From positions 43,554,660 to 43,618,659 of the forward strand of contig OZ024824.1 in NCBI GenBank assembly GCA_964016985.1: 64,000 bases of DNA. Reading direction: 5' to 3'. Shown piece after piece: positions 44,947 through 56,325 of this stretch. Source of the stretch: Anodontia alba. Taxonomy: Eukaryota; Mollusca; Bivalvia; Lucinida; Lucinidae. The notes under the pieces were generated by a model that searched no databases, had not been told where the DNA came from, and saw nothing but the letters and a program-made list of their open reading frames with translations. The position numbers and the translations under genes are program-made. The number at the start of each line of letters is the position of its first letter. The stretch's first letter is position 1.

Positions 44947-45357
44947 TTGTACAAGCACGGGATTTTATTTAATGGAAAGAAAATGGTAAAAAAAGAGTTC
45001 TTGCTCATTTATGGAAATATTCTGGAATTTAGTTATACTTTAAAACAAAATGGAAAAAAATCGGTACTTATGATGTGCAAAAGTTCCAAACTTGCAGGTA
45101 GTACATTTTGGAAGTTATTCGAGGTTTTCATACTGTACACAGTAATATTATTCGTGTGCACTGGCCTAGTGGTCGGGGCGTCACTGTACACATTTGTCGA
45201 GTTTGGACAAAAGAGAACTGTACCCATAAATCGTGTGTTTCTATACGCGTCAATTGTTTGGCCCAACGTGAAGTGGATTGAGAGCACAGTTTGCAAAATG
45301 TGGGCACATGACCGAAGGTGCAGACACATGGAGCATGTTGTTTTACAAGTGCGATAA
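44947..45357 (+). CDS. Unrecognised ORF in the 2.3-kb TIR element
   Basis: Open for about 136 codons; the first ATG in frame comes some ten codons into it. The middle has a hydrophobic stretch (FEVFILYTVILFVCTGLVVG) that would be a membrane segment; the rest is Lys-rich at the start and contains a C-x-H pair near the end. No family recognised. Its position inside the TIR element makes it a candidate element gene, but length alone is weak evidence and it may be chance. Confidence 0.25.
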   Translation: MYKHGILFNGKKMVKKEFLLIYGNILEFSYTLKQNGKKSVLMMCKSSKLAGSTFWKLFEVFILYTVILFVCTGLVVGASLYTFVEFGQKRTVPINRVFLYASIVWPNVKWIESTVCKMWAHDRRCRHMEHVVLQVR

Positions 45358-45410
45358 CTGCAATTCCGACAAGATTAGAGAAAAATGAAGGCGATATCCA
45401 GCAAGCATGC

Positions 45411-46280
45411 TATCGGACCGATATCTGATACGTCGACCCGATGTACTAGACATCGGCCCTATATGGCCGATATAGCATGTTTGTCGGGATTTTTAATATT
45501 GTGTTAGAGGGTTTTCTTTTCTCACATTCAGGTATTTGGATTTTAGAAAGGTTTAGTTTTAGTCAAAGTATCAAAATTACATGATGGTTGCGTTATATAT
45601 TTGTAATACTTTTCCTGTCTACAGGTTAGTTCTGTAAAATATAATAATAGTTCAGAACCGTTTCTCTGAGCCGAACTTGCCCTGGGGGGTGCTTGATCGG
45701 TCCGATATCGGACCGATATCTGATACGTCGACCCGACGTACCAGACATCGGCCCGAGAGCGGACTGATAAAACATGTTTTGTCAGGTATCTTGGGATTGC
45801 GTTAGAGGATTTTGTTTTCTCACGTTCAGGTATTTAGACTTTTAGGAAGTTATGTTTTCGTAAAAGTATATTAAATCTACCTTATGGTTGCTTTATATAA
45901 TTGTATTATTTTTCCTCCTTACAGGTTAGCTCTGTGAAATATAATAATAGTTCAGGACACTTTCTGTAAGCCGAAACTGCCCCGTGGGATGCTTTATTGG
46001 TTCGAAATCGGACCGATATCTGATACGTGGACCTGACGTACCAAACATCGGCCCGATATCGGACCGATGCAACTTTTGTCGGGTATCTTTAGATTGTGTT
46101 AGAGGGTTTCGTTTTCTCACGTTCGGATATTTAGACTTTTAGAAAGGTTAAAGATTTAGTTACAGTATTAAATCTAACTGATGGTTGCTTTATATGTTTT
46201 ACTTTTCCGCCCTACAGGTTAGTTCTGTGAAATATAATAATAGTTCAGGACAGTTTCTGTGAGCCGAACTTGACACGAGG
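45411..46280. repeat. Tandem repeat, about 295-300 bp, three units
   Basis: Units start at 45,411, 45,706 and 46,006 with (t)atcggaccgatatctgata then cgt.gacc. Each has gttagagggttt, tctcac.ttc.g.tattt, ggttagttctgt and ataataatagttcag. The start of each unit is itself palindromic (tccgatatcgga). Confidence 0.92.
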
Positions 46281-47128
46281 GATGACTAAACTTGCTACTT
46301 TGCGGGGAAAGTTTGGCCATCATGACCCCATCTCTTTGACTAAAATTACCCTTAATCGAGAAGAGACACACGGAGGAGTATACCGGGAAAGTTGGTGTAC
46401 AGCGACAAAATTGCGTATAAATTTGCTAACAATAAACAGAAATATGTCAAACTTTCTATTTCTTCTCTCATTCGTATTCTGCAATGTTTGATATTTAAAA
46501 ATATTAATTATTGACTTTCACAGAACATAATATTGTGTGTGAACACATTTCGGACACATAATTCCACCGAAAAAAGATTGCCTTTGGAAACAAAGAACAC
46601 GCAAAATCAAGAAAATCGGAGACTCGGTTTGACTGAGTCTCTTCATATGCAACACTGTAGTTTGCGAGGCTGCATACGCACCCTAGCACAAGCTTAAGCG
46701 GTATACGATTTTCAAAATAAACAGGATGGGCTCAAAGATCCCAAAGGAAATAAAATATAACCTGCACTATGATGATGTACGGGGAGACTTTTTACGGCCG
46801 CCACACAGCACAATACCAGCAACAGTAGAGTAAAAATAAAGCCACAAAGGACTGCCTTTGGAAACAAAGAATACAAAAAATCACGAAAATCGGAGATTCG
46901 GTTTGACTGAGTCTTCAGATGCAACACTGTAGTTTGCAGGGCTGGCATCCCGCGACTACTGCCAATTTCGAGTACAGCGGTTCTCTAGCGTGGAAACAGA
47001 AGTATTATCATCACTCCAGATAATATGCAGTTTCTGACCAAAACATTATTTTTTTATTTGCGTGAAAAGGGAGCTTATGGCATAACTAATTCAGCCTGCA
47101 CATCTGTGCAGTGTTCACTGAATTTGTA

Positions 47129-47345
47129 AGCGAATAACTCAGCTGAGCATGAAATTTTCTCTGCTTATAAATATGAAAATGCCGACAATAGTTGGCATTT
47201 TCATATTTACTAGCAGAGACATTTTCACGCTCAGCTATGGTCAGCAAGAAAGCATTTGCTTTTATTAGTTACCTGAAAATTATTGGCAGGACAAATTTCA
47301 TGCTCAGTGAGTTGAGCACGAAAAAAAAGTTTTATAATCTCACGG
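47129..47345. mobile_element. MITE FB-3, third copy
   Basis: Shares aactcagctgagcatgaaat, ttggcattttcatattta and ttggcaggacaaatttcatg with other FB-3 copies; the right end is gttttataatctcacgg. The central part folds (gaaaatgccgac / gttggcattttc). Confidence 0.72.
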
Positions 47346-47596
47346 TTAAAACTAGTACTACTTTCAGGTTAAAACATATTATCCGATTTAATTCCTATCA
47401 TATTTTATGAAAGATAAGTAAATTATTTTGCCTGCCTTTATTAAAAGCCAGCATGTTGAATTCAGTTTCAGAACCGTTTTACTGTGTTTGCGCATAGTTT
47501 TACTACGTCATTTTTCATACACTATTTCTAAGGTTTTAAACTTAATCATTGAAAGAAATGCTTCATTTATTCAGATGTATTCAGATGTGATGATAT

Positions 47597-47655
47597 TTTC
47601 TGAAACCCCTTCCCCTCGTGGGTGATTCATTCATGAGGGGAAGGGTTTCAGAAAT
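47597..47655. repeat. Short perfect-arm hairpin
   Basis: Arms tttctgaaaccccttcccct and aggggaaggg.tttcagaaa surround a loop of about 17 bases; one base is missing in the right arm. Confidence 0.85.
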
Positions 47656-48354
47656 TATGAGGACGTTCACGTGATTATATGGTCATACGTTGTTGAATCT
47701 CGAATTGATCGTCTACGCGAGACAACCAAAACAATAGAATACGCGTCCAATGGGAACTGCAAGCCGTCGGTTCGGTGTGCTCGACGTACACCAATAAAAT
47801 CGTGTGGTAACCGATGATGGGTGAAAAACAAAATGTTGTGGATATATAAGCGCTTTGCGTTTCGGTGCTTATGTAGTAATGCAAGCATTTCCGCGATTTG
47901 TCAGAGCGAGCAAATGAAATATCTTTTGGCAGAGGCTATTGACACGGCGGCCGAGCCAATAAGCAGACAGGGTCGGAATAATAAGAAGCTAAACAAAGTC
48001 TACCGACCAGTGCCTCTAAAATACGTGAACAAAAACATTACCCATTCGGACGCCTGACAAACCGACGTATAGGTGAGAAGATACACAGACTATCGTGACT
48101 AATACAGCTGTTGCAGAACAGTGGAGGCCGCCAGAAACGCAACCGATGATTGTGATTGATGAAAAATACCAGAAGTCACTGTGTCTCAATGAGTGATGTT
48201 TTTTTTGGAGTAAATTCTGTCCTTTTAGAGTAGATGCATTTTCGGAAGAGGATACGTGCAGGAAAGCAAACAGGAGGTCACAAAAGTGTCTCTGTTGGCG
48301 GAAATGGCAAAAATATACTATGTGTATCCAGTAATCTTAAAGCAGTTTTCAGGC
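47656..48354. other. No gene assigned; TATA-like motif
   Basis: Contains ccaat at about 47,738, accaataaa near 47,789 and tatataa at 47,843-47,849, followed by an open frame to 48,057 with no recognised domain. The spacing is promoter-like but unsupported by any identified product. Confidence 0.25.
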
Positions 48355-48579
48355 TTTAAACCCATTATGCCGAGTGGACTCTTCCATCTCAACTCTTTGG
48401 ACAGGTCCATTTCCAGTATAAAGGGGTTCCTGGTTATTTTTATTATAACCAGATTTTATAGCAATTCTTGTATTCAATGCAATCGGTGATGACCCTTATC
48501 AAACGCCGCAGTCCGTCTTATCAGGGTCTACATCGTTTGCAATATCCTTTTTATGGGACGCTAGGCATAAACGGGTTAA
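48355..48579. mobile_element. MITE FB-4, copy 1
   Basis: Ends tttaaacccattatgcc and ggcataaacgggttaa. The inner part has aaacgccgcagtccgtctta and gggtctacatcgtttgcaat, the family hallmark. Confidence 0.78.
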
Positions 48580-49634
48580 GAATTGTATTTTGATTTTATT
48601 ATCCCTCATAAAGACATTCGATCCAATTAAGTCTATTTTCTATTGATTGATAGTTCTGCATTTCCAGAGGACGATTTTCCGTAGATGTTACACTACAAAA
48701 TCTATACTAACCACTGTGCTTTACACATACTTCAGAAATACGTTTTTATTCAGCATTTTATTCTAAATGGAAAAATTGATGTATGAGTGACAATATCTTG
48801 TCGTTTCTGTTCCTGTGCTTTGTTTTCAAATACTTACCGACTGCAGACATTAATTTTATGACCAAACATTGGTCTGACCTCTGCAAAGTCTATAGTAAAC
48901 TGGATTTTTCGAATTTTTCGTTAAGATTTCTCTCTCTCTCTCTCTCTCTTATTTTAAAAAAAAACTGATGTTCCTTAACAATATTGAGAACATTTCAGAA
49001 AATTTAAACAAGTGGAACTTGTTTAAAACCTGCATCAAAGCTACATACCCTATCGAAATTTGCATATTTTGCAGTCATTATTACTTTGGGGAAAAATGAA
49101 AATATTAGATTAGTTTAAATCAATAACTAGAATAAAACTTTTTAGCACAGGTAGTTATGATAAATGTTTTTGCATTAAACCTTGCTAAAAAATTTACTTC
49201 TGTGAACAGTGCCTGGCAAAAAAAAATAAATAAATAAAAAAAAAAAAAAAAAGTTTCCGAAATATGTCGAAGGATGGTACATCTCTCTGTCTAAGTCTAG
49301 ATATACCTCCAAGCGAAATGACTCTGCTCTGACATGGAAATATTTGGTGGTGGGGTAGGTGGGTTCTACTCTCAAACGAAAGAATATTCTCCCTCTGGGA
49401 AATATTCAGGTTCATGGTTGTCGAATTAGTTATTGCGTAGTAACAAACCATAAATTCGAGGATCGCTTAGCGTTTTAAATTATTTAGATGATAGTTATTT
49501 TAAATAGATGATTAAGTTTATTGCAATTCAGGTAATAAATGCTTGCTTCAAATATATACCTACATCCTAAGATTAGGTCGTAGACGACTTTGGAAGATTT
49601 ATTTACTTTTAAACATACGGGCGGAAAACGTAAC
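48580..49634. other. No gene seen
   Basis: AT-rich; a short (tc)n at 48,931-48,949 and an A-rich tract at 49,218-49,252. Confidence 0.5.
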
Positions 49635-49814
49635 CATCATGAAAACATAACTATATAATATTGACTCCCTTAAACCCCACGAGGCGGTTCTAACGAGTAC
49701 CCACAATCTATGTTTTGAGCAGTAATATAAAAAGTATCAGAGTTTTTTATCTGAACATTTTCGGTTTTGGAGGTGAAATTCTCTATATATTTGAATAGGC
49801 ATGTTTTCGTAATG
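49635..49814. mobile_element. Fold-back element FB-1, copy G, deleted
   Basis: Left end catcatgaaaacataactat, then arm type 2 stops at aaaccccac and joins gaggcggttctaacgagtac. About 100 bp, including the left half of the hairpin, are missing. The right half is complete to gcatgttttcgtaatg. Confidence 0.85.
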
Positions 49815-49879
49815 CATTAAATTTTCTGTCTCATGTAGGTTTTAAGCTTTAGCACTCTATACGTCATATCATCAGATGA

Positions 49880-49990
49880 AATAAATGATATTTCTCCTAT
49901 TTTTCACAGAAAATAAGACATTTCATTTAAATTGTCTCCTCTTCTGAGACAATTTGAATGAAATGTCGTCTTATTTTCTGTGAAAAAATA
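49880..49990. mobile_element. FB-2, copy 4
   Basis: Strong hairpin: ttcacagaaaataagacatt and tcatttaaattgtctc pair with gagacaatttgaatgaaatg and tcgtcttattttctgtgaa; loop ctctt-like. Confidence 0.82.
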
Positions 49991-50207
49991 TTTGTTGAAT
50001 CAATCATATGCTTTATTCATAACAAATTAATGTTCAAGCTGGCTGGCTCTTAATGAAGTTCTTTAATGTGCTTACACAGTCTCAGGTTTCACCCATTTTC
50101 AATGGATGGTTGAATAAATAAAAAAATCCTTAAACTATTTCTTAAGTTGTAAACACCAGCATAAAAAGAAAATGCTTTATTTTTTTCGTCAGAATACGGG
50201 AACCCCA

Positions 50208-50212
<5 letters not shown>

Positions 50213-50275
<63 letters not shown>

Positions 50276-50292
50276 ACAACCACCACCACCAC
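50213..50292. repeat. (CA)n(CCA)n microsatellite
   Basis: About 30 ca units followed by about six acc units. Confidence 0.97.
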
Positions 50293-51074
50293 CCATTTCA
50301 CCTCTTAATATAGTAAAAAGGGAGACCCGATGGTAAGAAATCATGAGGAAGATCACGTGATAAGATGGCAATTCGACCTATAGTAAGTCATGATCGTACT
50401 TATACGTATTACTGTCCTTTCGACATCTTTCGGAAAATCGTTTTTTGCCGCTCTACACAGAAGAAGTAAATTTGCAAACTTTCGTAAAATTTAATGCTAA
50501 ACGTTTTTTCATAACTACCTGTGCACAAAAGGTATCATCCTAGTCACTGGTTTTAAAAACAAATCATTTTTTACGTTTCCTTATAGTTTAAATGGCTGTA
50601 AATTATGCAGAAAATGTTAGGGTAAGGTGGAGGCAGGTTTTCAACAAGTTCCATTTGTTCAATTTTTCTGAACTTTTCAAAATATTGTTGTGAAACATCA
50701 GCAATTAAAAATCAGCAGTGAAAAGTAAAAACTATTTTCTCAGGTAAAAAAAAAGACAAAAAACAAAAAAACTTTACTATACAAAATTGCATAGGTCAGA
50801 CTAATGTTTGGCGTAAATTTAATTTTGGTAAAATTATTTGAAAACAAAACACAGAACACAGAAACAGAAAAAAACAAATGGTTTCTGTTAAGATCAGGTC
50901 ATTCAGAAAAAAATATTTTAATTTAAAATAAAACTCCAAGCAAACATAATGACTTTCCAAGTGATGAAGAAAGGGCAGTAACAATTTCTTTAGAATTTCC
51001 ACATTTTATATTCCGTTTATATGAAAGGAGGTGTTGCGTGTTTTTATCCTTGCATTGAACCTTTACCTCTCTCT
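50293..51074. other. No gene seen
   Basis: AT-rich, no recognisable gene or repeat. Confidence 0.45.
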
Positions 51075-51250
51075 GGGCTAATTCAGCAGACGACAAATGG
51101 ATATTTTTTCTTATTTTTCCTCGAAAATATGATTTGACGTTTCATGAAAATTCTCTCATTATGAGACAGTTCACATGAAATATCAAATCCTATTTCCTAG
51201 GAAAACTAAGAAAAGTATTTCAGTATGTCGCTTGCTGAAACTTTATCCAG
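51075..51250. mobile_element. FB-2, copy 5
   Basis: Tips ttcagcagacgaca and tgtcgcttgctgaa. Arms tttcttatttttcctcgaaa, atttgacgtttcatg and their inverses are clear. Confidence 0.85.
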
Positions 51251-51306
51251 ACTGCAAAACGTTAAAGCGCTAATCATAACATCAGCAGCACACGTTTTTA
51301 ATTAAG

Positions 51307-51666
51307 TTACCGTATTCGATCTAATTACCGCACATACCCCTATAAGCGCACACTCATGAAATTCCGTAGTCTTCAGATTACAGCCAGTGTACTTTTTATT
51401 TACTTTTTTATAAAGGCATATGTTGTGGGTTCTCATTTGAATTGCATCGACTTGTCGATGCAATTCAAATGAGTACCCACAACATATGCCTTTATAAAGA
51501 AAATTAGAAAAAAAAATCGCATAATCATCATCAAACAAGTCCTTTTCTCATCTTTTTATAGTGTATCCTTAATAGGTATAGGTACATATTTTATCACATC
51601 TGAGTGTTCCCAGTAATTTTTTAAAAACCTAAGCGCACAGTGCGGTAATTAGGTCGAATACGGTAA
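51307..51666. mobile_element. MITE carrying an FB-1-like hairpin core
   Basis: Ends ttaccgtattcgatctaatt then accgcaca are mirrored by gtgcggtaattaggtcgaa then tacggtaa. At 51,407-51,498 lies a hairpin with 44-base arms, one mismatch and a 4-base loop. Its arm reads gtgggttctcatttgaattg then catcga, which aligns with the FB-1 core (gtgggtactcgttagaaccg then cctcg) at about 19 of 25 positions. The tips are unrelated to FB-1. Confidence 0.85.
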
Positions 51667-53337
51667 GTTATTTTCTCTACAAACGCTTTGGTGAACTCGG
51701 ATAAACATTTAAGGGATCACAGCAAAATTTTGACATCATTTTTGATAGACGTCACAATCTTTTTCTTCGCGACAGTATTCAACATACATTTGTTGGTATA
51801 TTTTGAAATATTTTCATTTGTAGCAGGCTTTTTGTTGTCTTTATTATTTGATTTGGCATTAAGATTAGACCTTATGCGTCATCAGTGCTTGGGATTATTT
51901 TAACACACTAATGAACTTTAGGATAATGATGAACTTCCTTAAGCGAAAGGGATCTTATGGCGTTTGGGAGCAGTATGACTTTCAGAACAAATTGCGCCAG
52001 GGCGATTCGGTAAAAGGACAGCGAATGTCTTGATCAGACTGCGCGAATGCGCAGGATGATCTGGGCTATCGTTTTCACTTGGTGCGGTATAGCCATAATG
52101 GCTGGTTTTGAAAGAGCAGTTGTAATTAATGACTAAAGAATATACTAAATTATATAACATATGCTTACCTTTACAAGTTTTAATGATTAGAATTAAAGCT
52201 TAGAGATTTCGTACAATATGTACCTTTTAAAGGCTACAGACTTAAAAAGGTATAATAATATTGAATTTGGACCAAAGTTTCTTTTATATAGTTTGCCAGA
52301 GAAGAATGCAATAATTGGAAGATTATGATGTCTTACTCGTCGAGACCTTGATCGTATCTTCCTTTTCTTGTCGAAATCAAATAAGAGTACGTTTACAGTG
52401 GAATATGGAATCCAATTTATACCATCCAATTCTGTATTTAAAATTCTGATAACCATTTTTTTCAATGTGGTTATAACCAAATTTTTATATCAAATCGCGT
52501 ATTATTTCAAATCGCATTACATTATATAATATTGTATTTATCAATAAACAGAAAAGCGGTAATATAAAAAAAAAACTATTACTCTTAATGGCTTTTACAA
52601 GTCTCTCGTTCTATGCAACTATGTTCGAAATTCACCTAACGAAAAACAAGAACACCTGATTGAATGCGTTGTGTGTAAGCCGGCTATATAACAAGTGCAT
52701 AGGTTTCGGGCCATTCGCTCTATACAGATGCTGCAACATTGCAATATATGATTTACTCTGACTAAGGAAAACCAGAAAAAATGAGGGCTCAGAATTTATC
52801 AAAACTTCTTTTATATGCACCAAGACTTTTTTTACCTTCGACAATCATCTTTTTTTTTAAGATACTTCTTGGTTTATAATACCGTCGACAAACTGACCTG
52901 AAATAGGATATAACAACAAAACATTGTTGGTGTAAGTCATTAGACCAGATAAGAGGGGTATTCACAAAACAATTTTCTTATTTCTCCATGAAAAGTTGGT
53001 ACTCATTAGGAGCGCCTCAGAAAAACATAGGCCCTGGAACAATATCAGCTTCTTTTTTTTTTTTTTTTTTTTTTTTTTTTGGTTAAAAAAGTGCCTTATC
53101 TGGAGCTATAGAGATGAGTGTTGTTATCGGCAGCAAACAGAAAATGCGCCCAGCAAAAACTCAAACATGCTGCATACTCACAGTCTGATCAGAATATCTA
53201 TTGTCCACTTGAACAAATTATGCAGCCTTGGCTATCAACAAGTCAGCTAACAAAGACTCTGATCAGAGGCGGCTGCGCTAGTTGAACTCTCACATTTCCG
53301 AAGGTACATTTTCTCACGTCACTGTTCAATTTTTTTT
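51667..53337. other. No gene seen; MITE fragments and T tract
   Basis: 'cagcgaag' MITE remnants lie at about 51,985-52,110 and 53,138-53,225; T tract at 53,051-53,080. A short frame on the minus strand at 52,193-52,480 has no recognised domain. Confidence 0.45.
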
Positions 53338-53530
53338 TTCGGTGGCTCAGTCGGATGCGCGCCCGACTGGTGATCAGGAAGTCGCGGGTTCGATCCCCAT
53401 CGGGTCCGGCAACACTGCTTAGTAGAGACTGATCATGAAATATTTTCTACGGTCATTCTCATCCTTCCATTGATTCAAGAAGAACAGTTGTCAGTTTCTG
53501 GCGAAAGAATATGTAAAACCTTGACTCAGT
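53338..53530 (+). mobile_element. tRNA-derived SINE, copy 3, 3'-truncated
   Basis: Box A region ggtggctcagtcggatgcg and box B gggttcgatcccc, then the shared body gaaatattttctacggtcat and gtcagtttctggcgaaagaa. The 3' part after about 53,530 is absent. Its head differs from copies 1 and 2 more than its body does. Confidence 0.85.
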
Positions 53531-53605
53531 TTTTTTAACGAAATTGTGAGACACCTTGACTATCTCGTAGTAGAACTGTTTTGTATAAATTGGGTAGCGA
53601 AGACT

Positions 53606-53884
53606 CATTACGAAAACACGCCTATTCAAATATATAGAAAATTTCACCTCCAAAAACTAAAAAAAATTTAAGATAAAAAATCTTATATTTTTCATATTTC
53701 TGCTCAAAACATAGAATGTGGGTACTCGTTAGAACCGCCTCGGCGAGGCGGTTCTAACGACTACCCACAATCTATGTTTTTGAGCAGAAATAAGAAAAAT
53801 AATGTATACCCCTGTAAACTCCCAGTTTTACTATAAAAGTGGGGTGTAAGGGGGTCAAAATTATATAGGCATGTTTTCGTTATG
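53606..53884. mobile_element. Fold-back element FB-1, copy H
   Basis: Arm type 1 left, type 2 right. Ends cattacgaaaacacgcctat and ataggcatgttttcgttatg. Core gaaccgcctcggcgaggcgg is a perfect palindrome at the centre. Confidence 0.9.
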
Positions 53885-54075
53885 ATGGTCAGACTAGGCG
53901 AATGCCCAGGCTGATCTGAATCTTTGCTGGGCGAAAAGGTTATTCTGTTGGTTTCGTCATGAGCGGCTTATAATAATTAATCTTTGCTGTCTGCCTAAAG
54001 AAACCATTGATTTTCAAGACAAGACTGCGCCGGTAGACAGGCTGATCTGAGTCTTTGCTGGAAGTACACCATTAT
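53885..54075. mobile_element. 'cagcgaag' MITE remnant
   Basis: Contains ctgatctga.tctttgctgg twice, and ttctgttggtttcgtcatga near the middle, matching the second subtype seen at 7,285-7,497. Confidence 0.55.
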
Positions 54076-54689
54076 GTTTTTTTGTTTTTTTTTTGTTTTT
54101 TTTTTTTTAGAAAATCATACGAAGAAGAATGATAGTATTTCCACAGCCGTGTAGACCAGCAATATCAATTTCAGTCGTGGCAGCTGGTTTGTGCTAGCAG
54201 CTAGTGGCGAATCCCAATAAAAAGAGTATTAATTGGTGTCTAAATAGTATATCTTTGCGAAAAGATTATTTACCTCGACAGGAAACCACAAATTGAAGTT
54301 TCGCATTCGTGTAGCTTCAGTTTGAGAAAGAACCTATAAATTAAATTATGTAAGGTTGGATATTTTAGAGACATACTCTCTACTTTTATAATAAACGGGA
54401 CGACTTTGATTTGATATTGTAAGTTTTACATTTTTGGAAGGCAGGTCACTCGTGATATATGCTATGGTGAAATTATTTCTCAGTTAATTCGTTTTGCTAC
54501 AGGATCGAGTCAAGTTAGTGACTTTAATAATTAAAATAAAATTTACCTGCTGAACTTCTTAAGCAAGATTACCGTTATCATAAGCTACGTTAAACATTTT
54601 CTAAGTTTTGCCACCGTCATTCAGAATTAATGTCCAAATACAAAGTTGGTTTGAAAACACTTCTGTAGGAAGGTCCGTCCGAACCTAAG

Positions 54690-55335
54690 TTTTATGGCGA
54701 CTTAGTCTATAAATTCAGAAAGATTGTTGGCAAAACAGCTTTTCGGTAGAATTTAAAAAGAATGTCACCCACTTCAAATAGATATGTTACGACATGCATA
54801 CTCTGCGGCAAAGTGCATGCATGGTTGTTAACCCAGTTATGGTTGATAGCCTTGCTTCCTTCTTTAACTGCACGGCGGTGGATCGGTCCTCAAACTAAAT
54901 GATGGCTCACTCCTCAATCTATTTCAGATGGTCGGCGCTTGACTATCAATGTCTGTAGTCGGACCCATCATCGCTCTGTTTGTGGTTTTCTTATGTTCTA
55001 GCTTCAGATCGCCATTAAGCTCATTGAGTTGTTTCAATGATTGCAGGTCCCATAACGAGTTTTACCGTGTCCTTCATAGAACAGATTTCAGTTAGCCATT
55101 AACACATAAATGTCTGTGATCGGTCGACATCACTTCTAGGTCGAATAAATCAGTGCGGTCATCAGCTATTCGTATGAAAGCATACTTGACACAGCTAAGT
55201 AATGTTGTCGCAGCGAATAGATGGGCATGCATGTGCCACTACAGGAAGCGTAAGGCATCACAGTCCTTCCAAACATGTACCTGGTCAAACATGGCTTCAG
55301 TATCAGCGGCCCCAGCTGCTTACTCTTTTCTGAGC
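54690..55335 (+). pseudogene. Penelope-like element relic, plus sense
   Basis: On the plus strand: IVGKTAFR near 54,725, then in another frame MHTLRQSACMVVNPVMVDSL and ASFFNCTAVDRSSN (54,796-54,895), the C-terminal end of the PLE RT-bearing ORF. The 3' untranslated region follows. Frame changes and stops are present. It points opposite to the other PLE copies. Confidence 0.68.
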
Positions 55336-55338
55336 ATT

Positions 55339-55620
55339 CATTATGAAAACACGCCTATTCAAATATATGGAAAATTCTACCTCCAAAAACTGAAAATTTT
55401 CAGATAAAAAAAACTCTGATAGTTTTCATATTTCTGCTCTAAACATAGATTGTGGGTACTCGCTAGAACTGCCTCGGCCAGGCAGTTCTAACGAGAACTC
55501 ACAATCTATGTTTTTGAGCTGAAATAAGAAAAATAATGTATACCCCTGTAAACCCCAGTTTTACTATATAAAAGTAGGGTTTAACGGGGGTCAAAATTAT
55601 ATAGACATGTTTCCGTAATG
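55339..55620. mobile_element. Fold-back element FB-1, copy I
   Basis: Arm type 1 left, type 2 right. Core gaactgcctcggccaggcag has compensating changes in both arms (actgcc / ggcagt), so pairing is kept. Right end atagacatgtttccgtaatg. Confidence 0.9.
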
Positions 55621-56325
55621 TAATCTCGACCTTGTAGAAGGTGGCTGTTGAGAAAAATACTCTCATACAATCAAACACCACTCGTAGTTTTCCGGGATTA
55701 TTCATTTATCACAGGATGACGAGGTAAATGACATATTTGTTTCGCATTGCTATTATTAATATTGTTCATATCTTTAACATATCTTTTATATATGGTTGGC
55801 TGTTACTGGTTACCGCCGGCATAACGTGGATCACGGAACAATTTGCATTGCAGCTGGTGTAAGCGGGAAGTGCTAGAGCCATATTATTTGGCGACAATTT
55901 GCCATCGTCACGTCATGGTAATCTGAGTTTGTTGTATCCTATTTTATGTGAGACAGAAGACGCCATTATCTCCATAGAACAGTTGTCCTTTACAAATATG
56001 GAATTCTCTTTATTTTGAGTTAGATCTTCAAAGTCTGCTGTCAACAGTTTTCAAGTTATTGTTACAGCAACACGTCACTGGATTGTTGAAAATGCACAAT
56101 AATTTTATCTGGTAGTCTGGTAAGGTCCAGTAAGTCAATTCTAGCAGAAATTAAGACCGTATACAAAATGTTATAAAAAGGTCATTGTTCAACCAAAAAT
56201 ATTGTTAAGATCTTTAATCCAGAAGTTAATGTAACTGATAAAATAAAATTGACTTCGCAAAAAGAAAATGTGTTTTCGGACTGCTTGACTTGACTAGGAT
56301 TGTAACCTTCGTGGAGACATGGACA
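55621..56325. other. No gene seen
   Basis: No recognisable gene or repeat. Confidence 0.45.

Larger units (their letters stand above)
44719..46993. mobile_element. 2.3-kb TIR element with internal tandem repeats
   Basis: The left end at 44,719-44,763 (ccacgctagagaacc, actgtactcgaaatt, cgcagtagtcgcggg) is repeated inverted at 46,949-46,993 with two mismatches in 45. Inside are an open frame at 44,947-45,357, a roughly 300-bp tandem repeat in three units, and two similar segments near 46,570-46,680 and 46,850-46,945 (gcctttggaaacaaagaa, ggtttgactgagtct, gcaacactgtagtttgc). No known transposase motif was recognised; a non-autonomous DNA transposon is the simplest reading. Confidence 0.72.

Noticed and set aside
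53338..53410. tRNA gene (good box A and B)
   Set aside because: It is followed by the same SINE body as the other copies, and the tRNA-like part does not stand alone.
8071..55620. CRISPR-like or terminator-like repeats from the FB-1 palindromes
   Set aside because: The copies are dispersed transposon-like elements kilobases apart in a eukaryotic genome, without spacer arrays.
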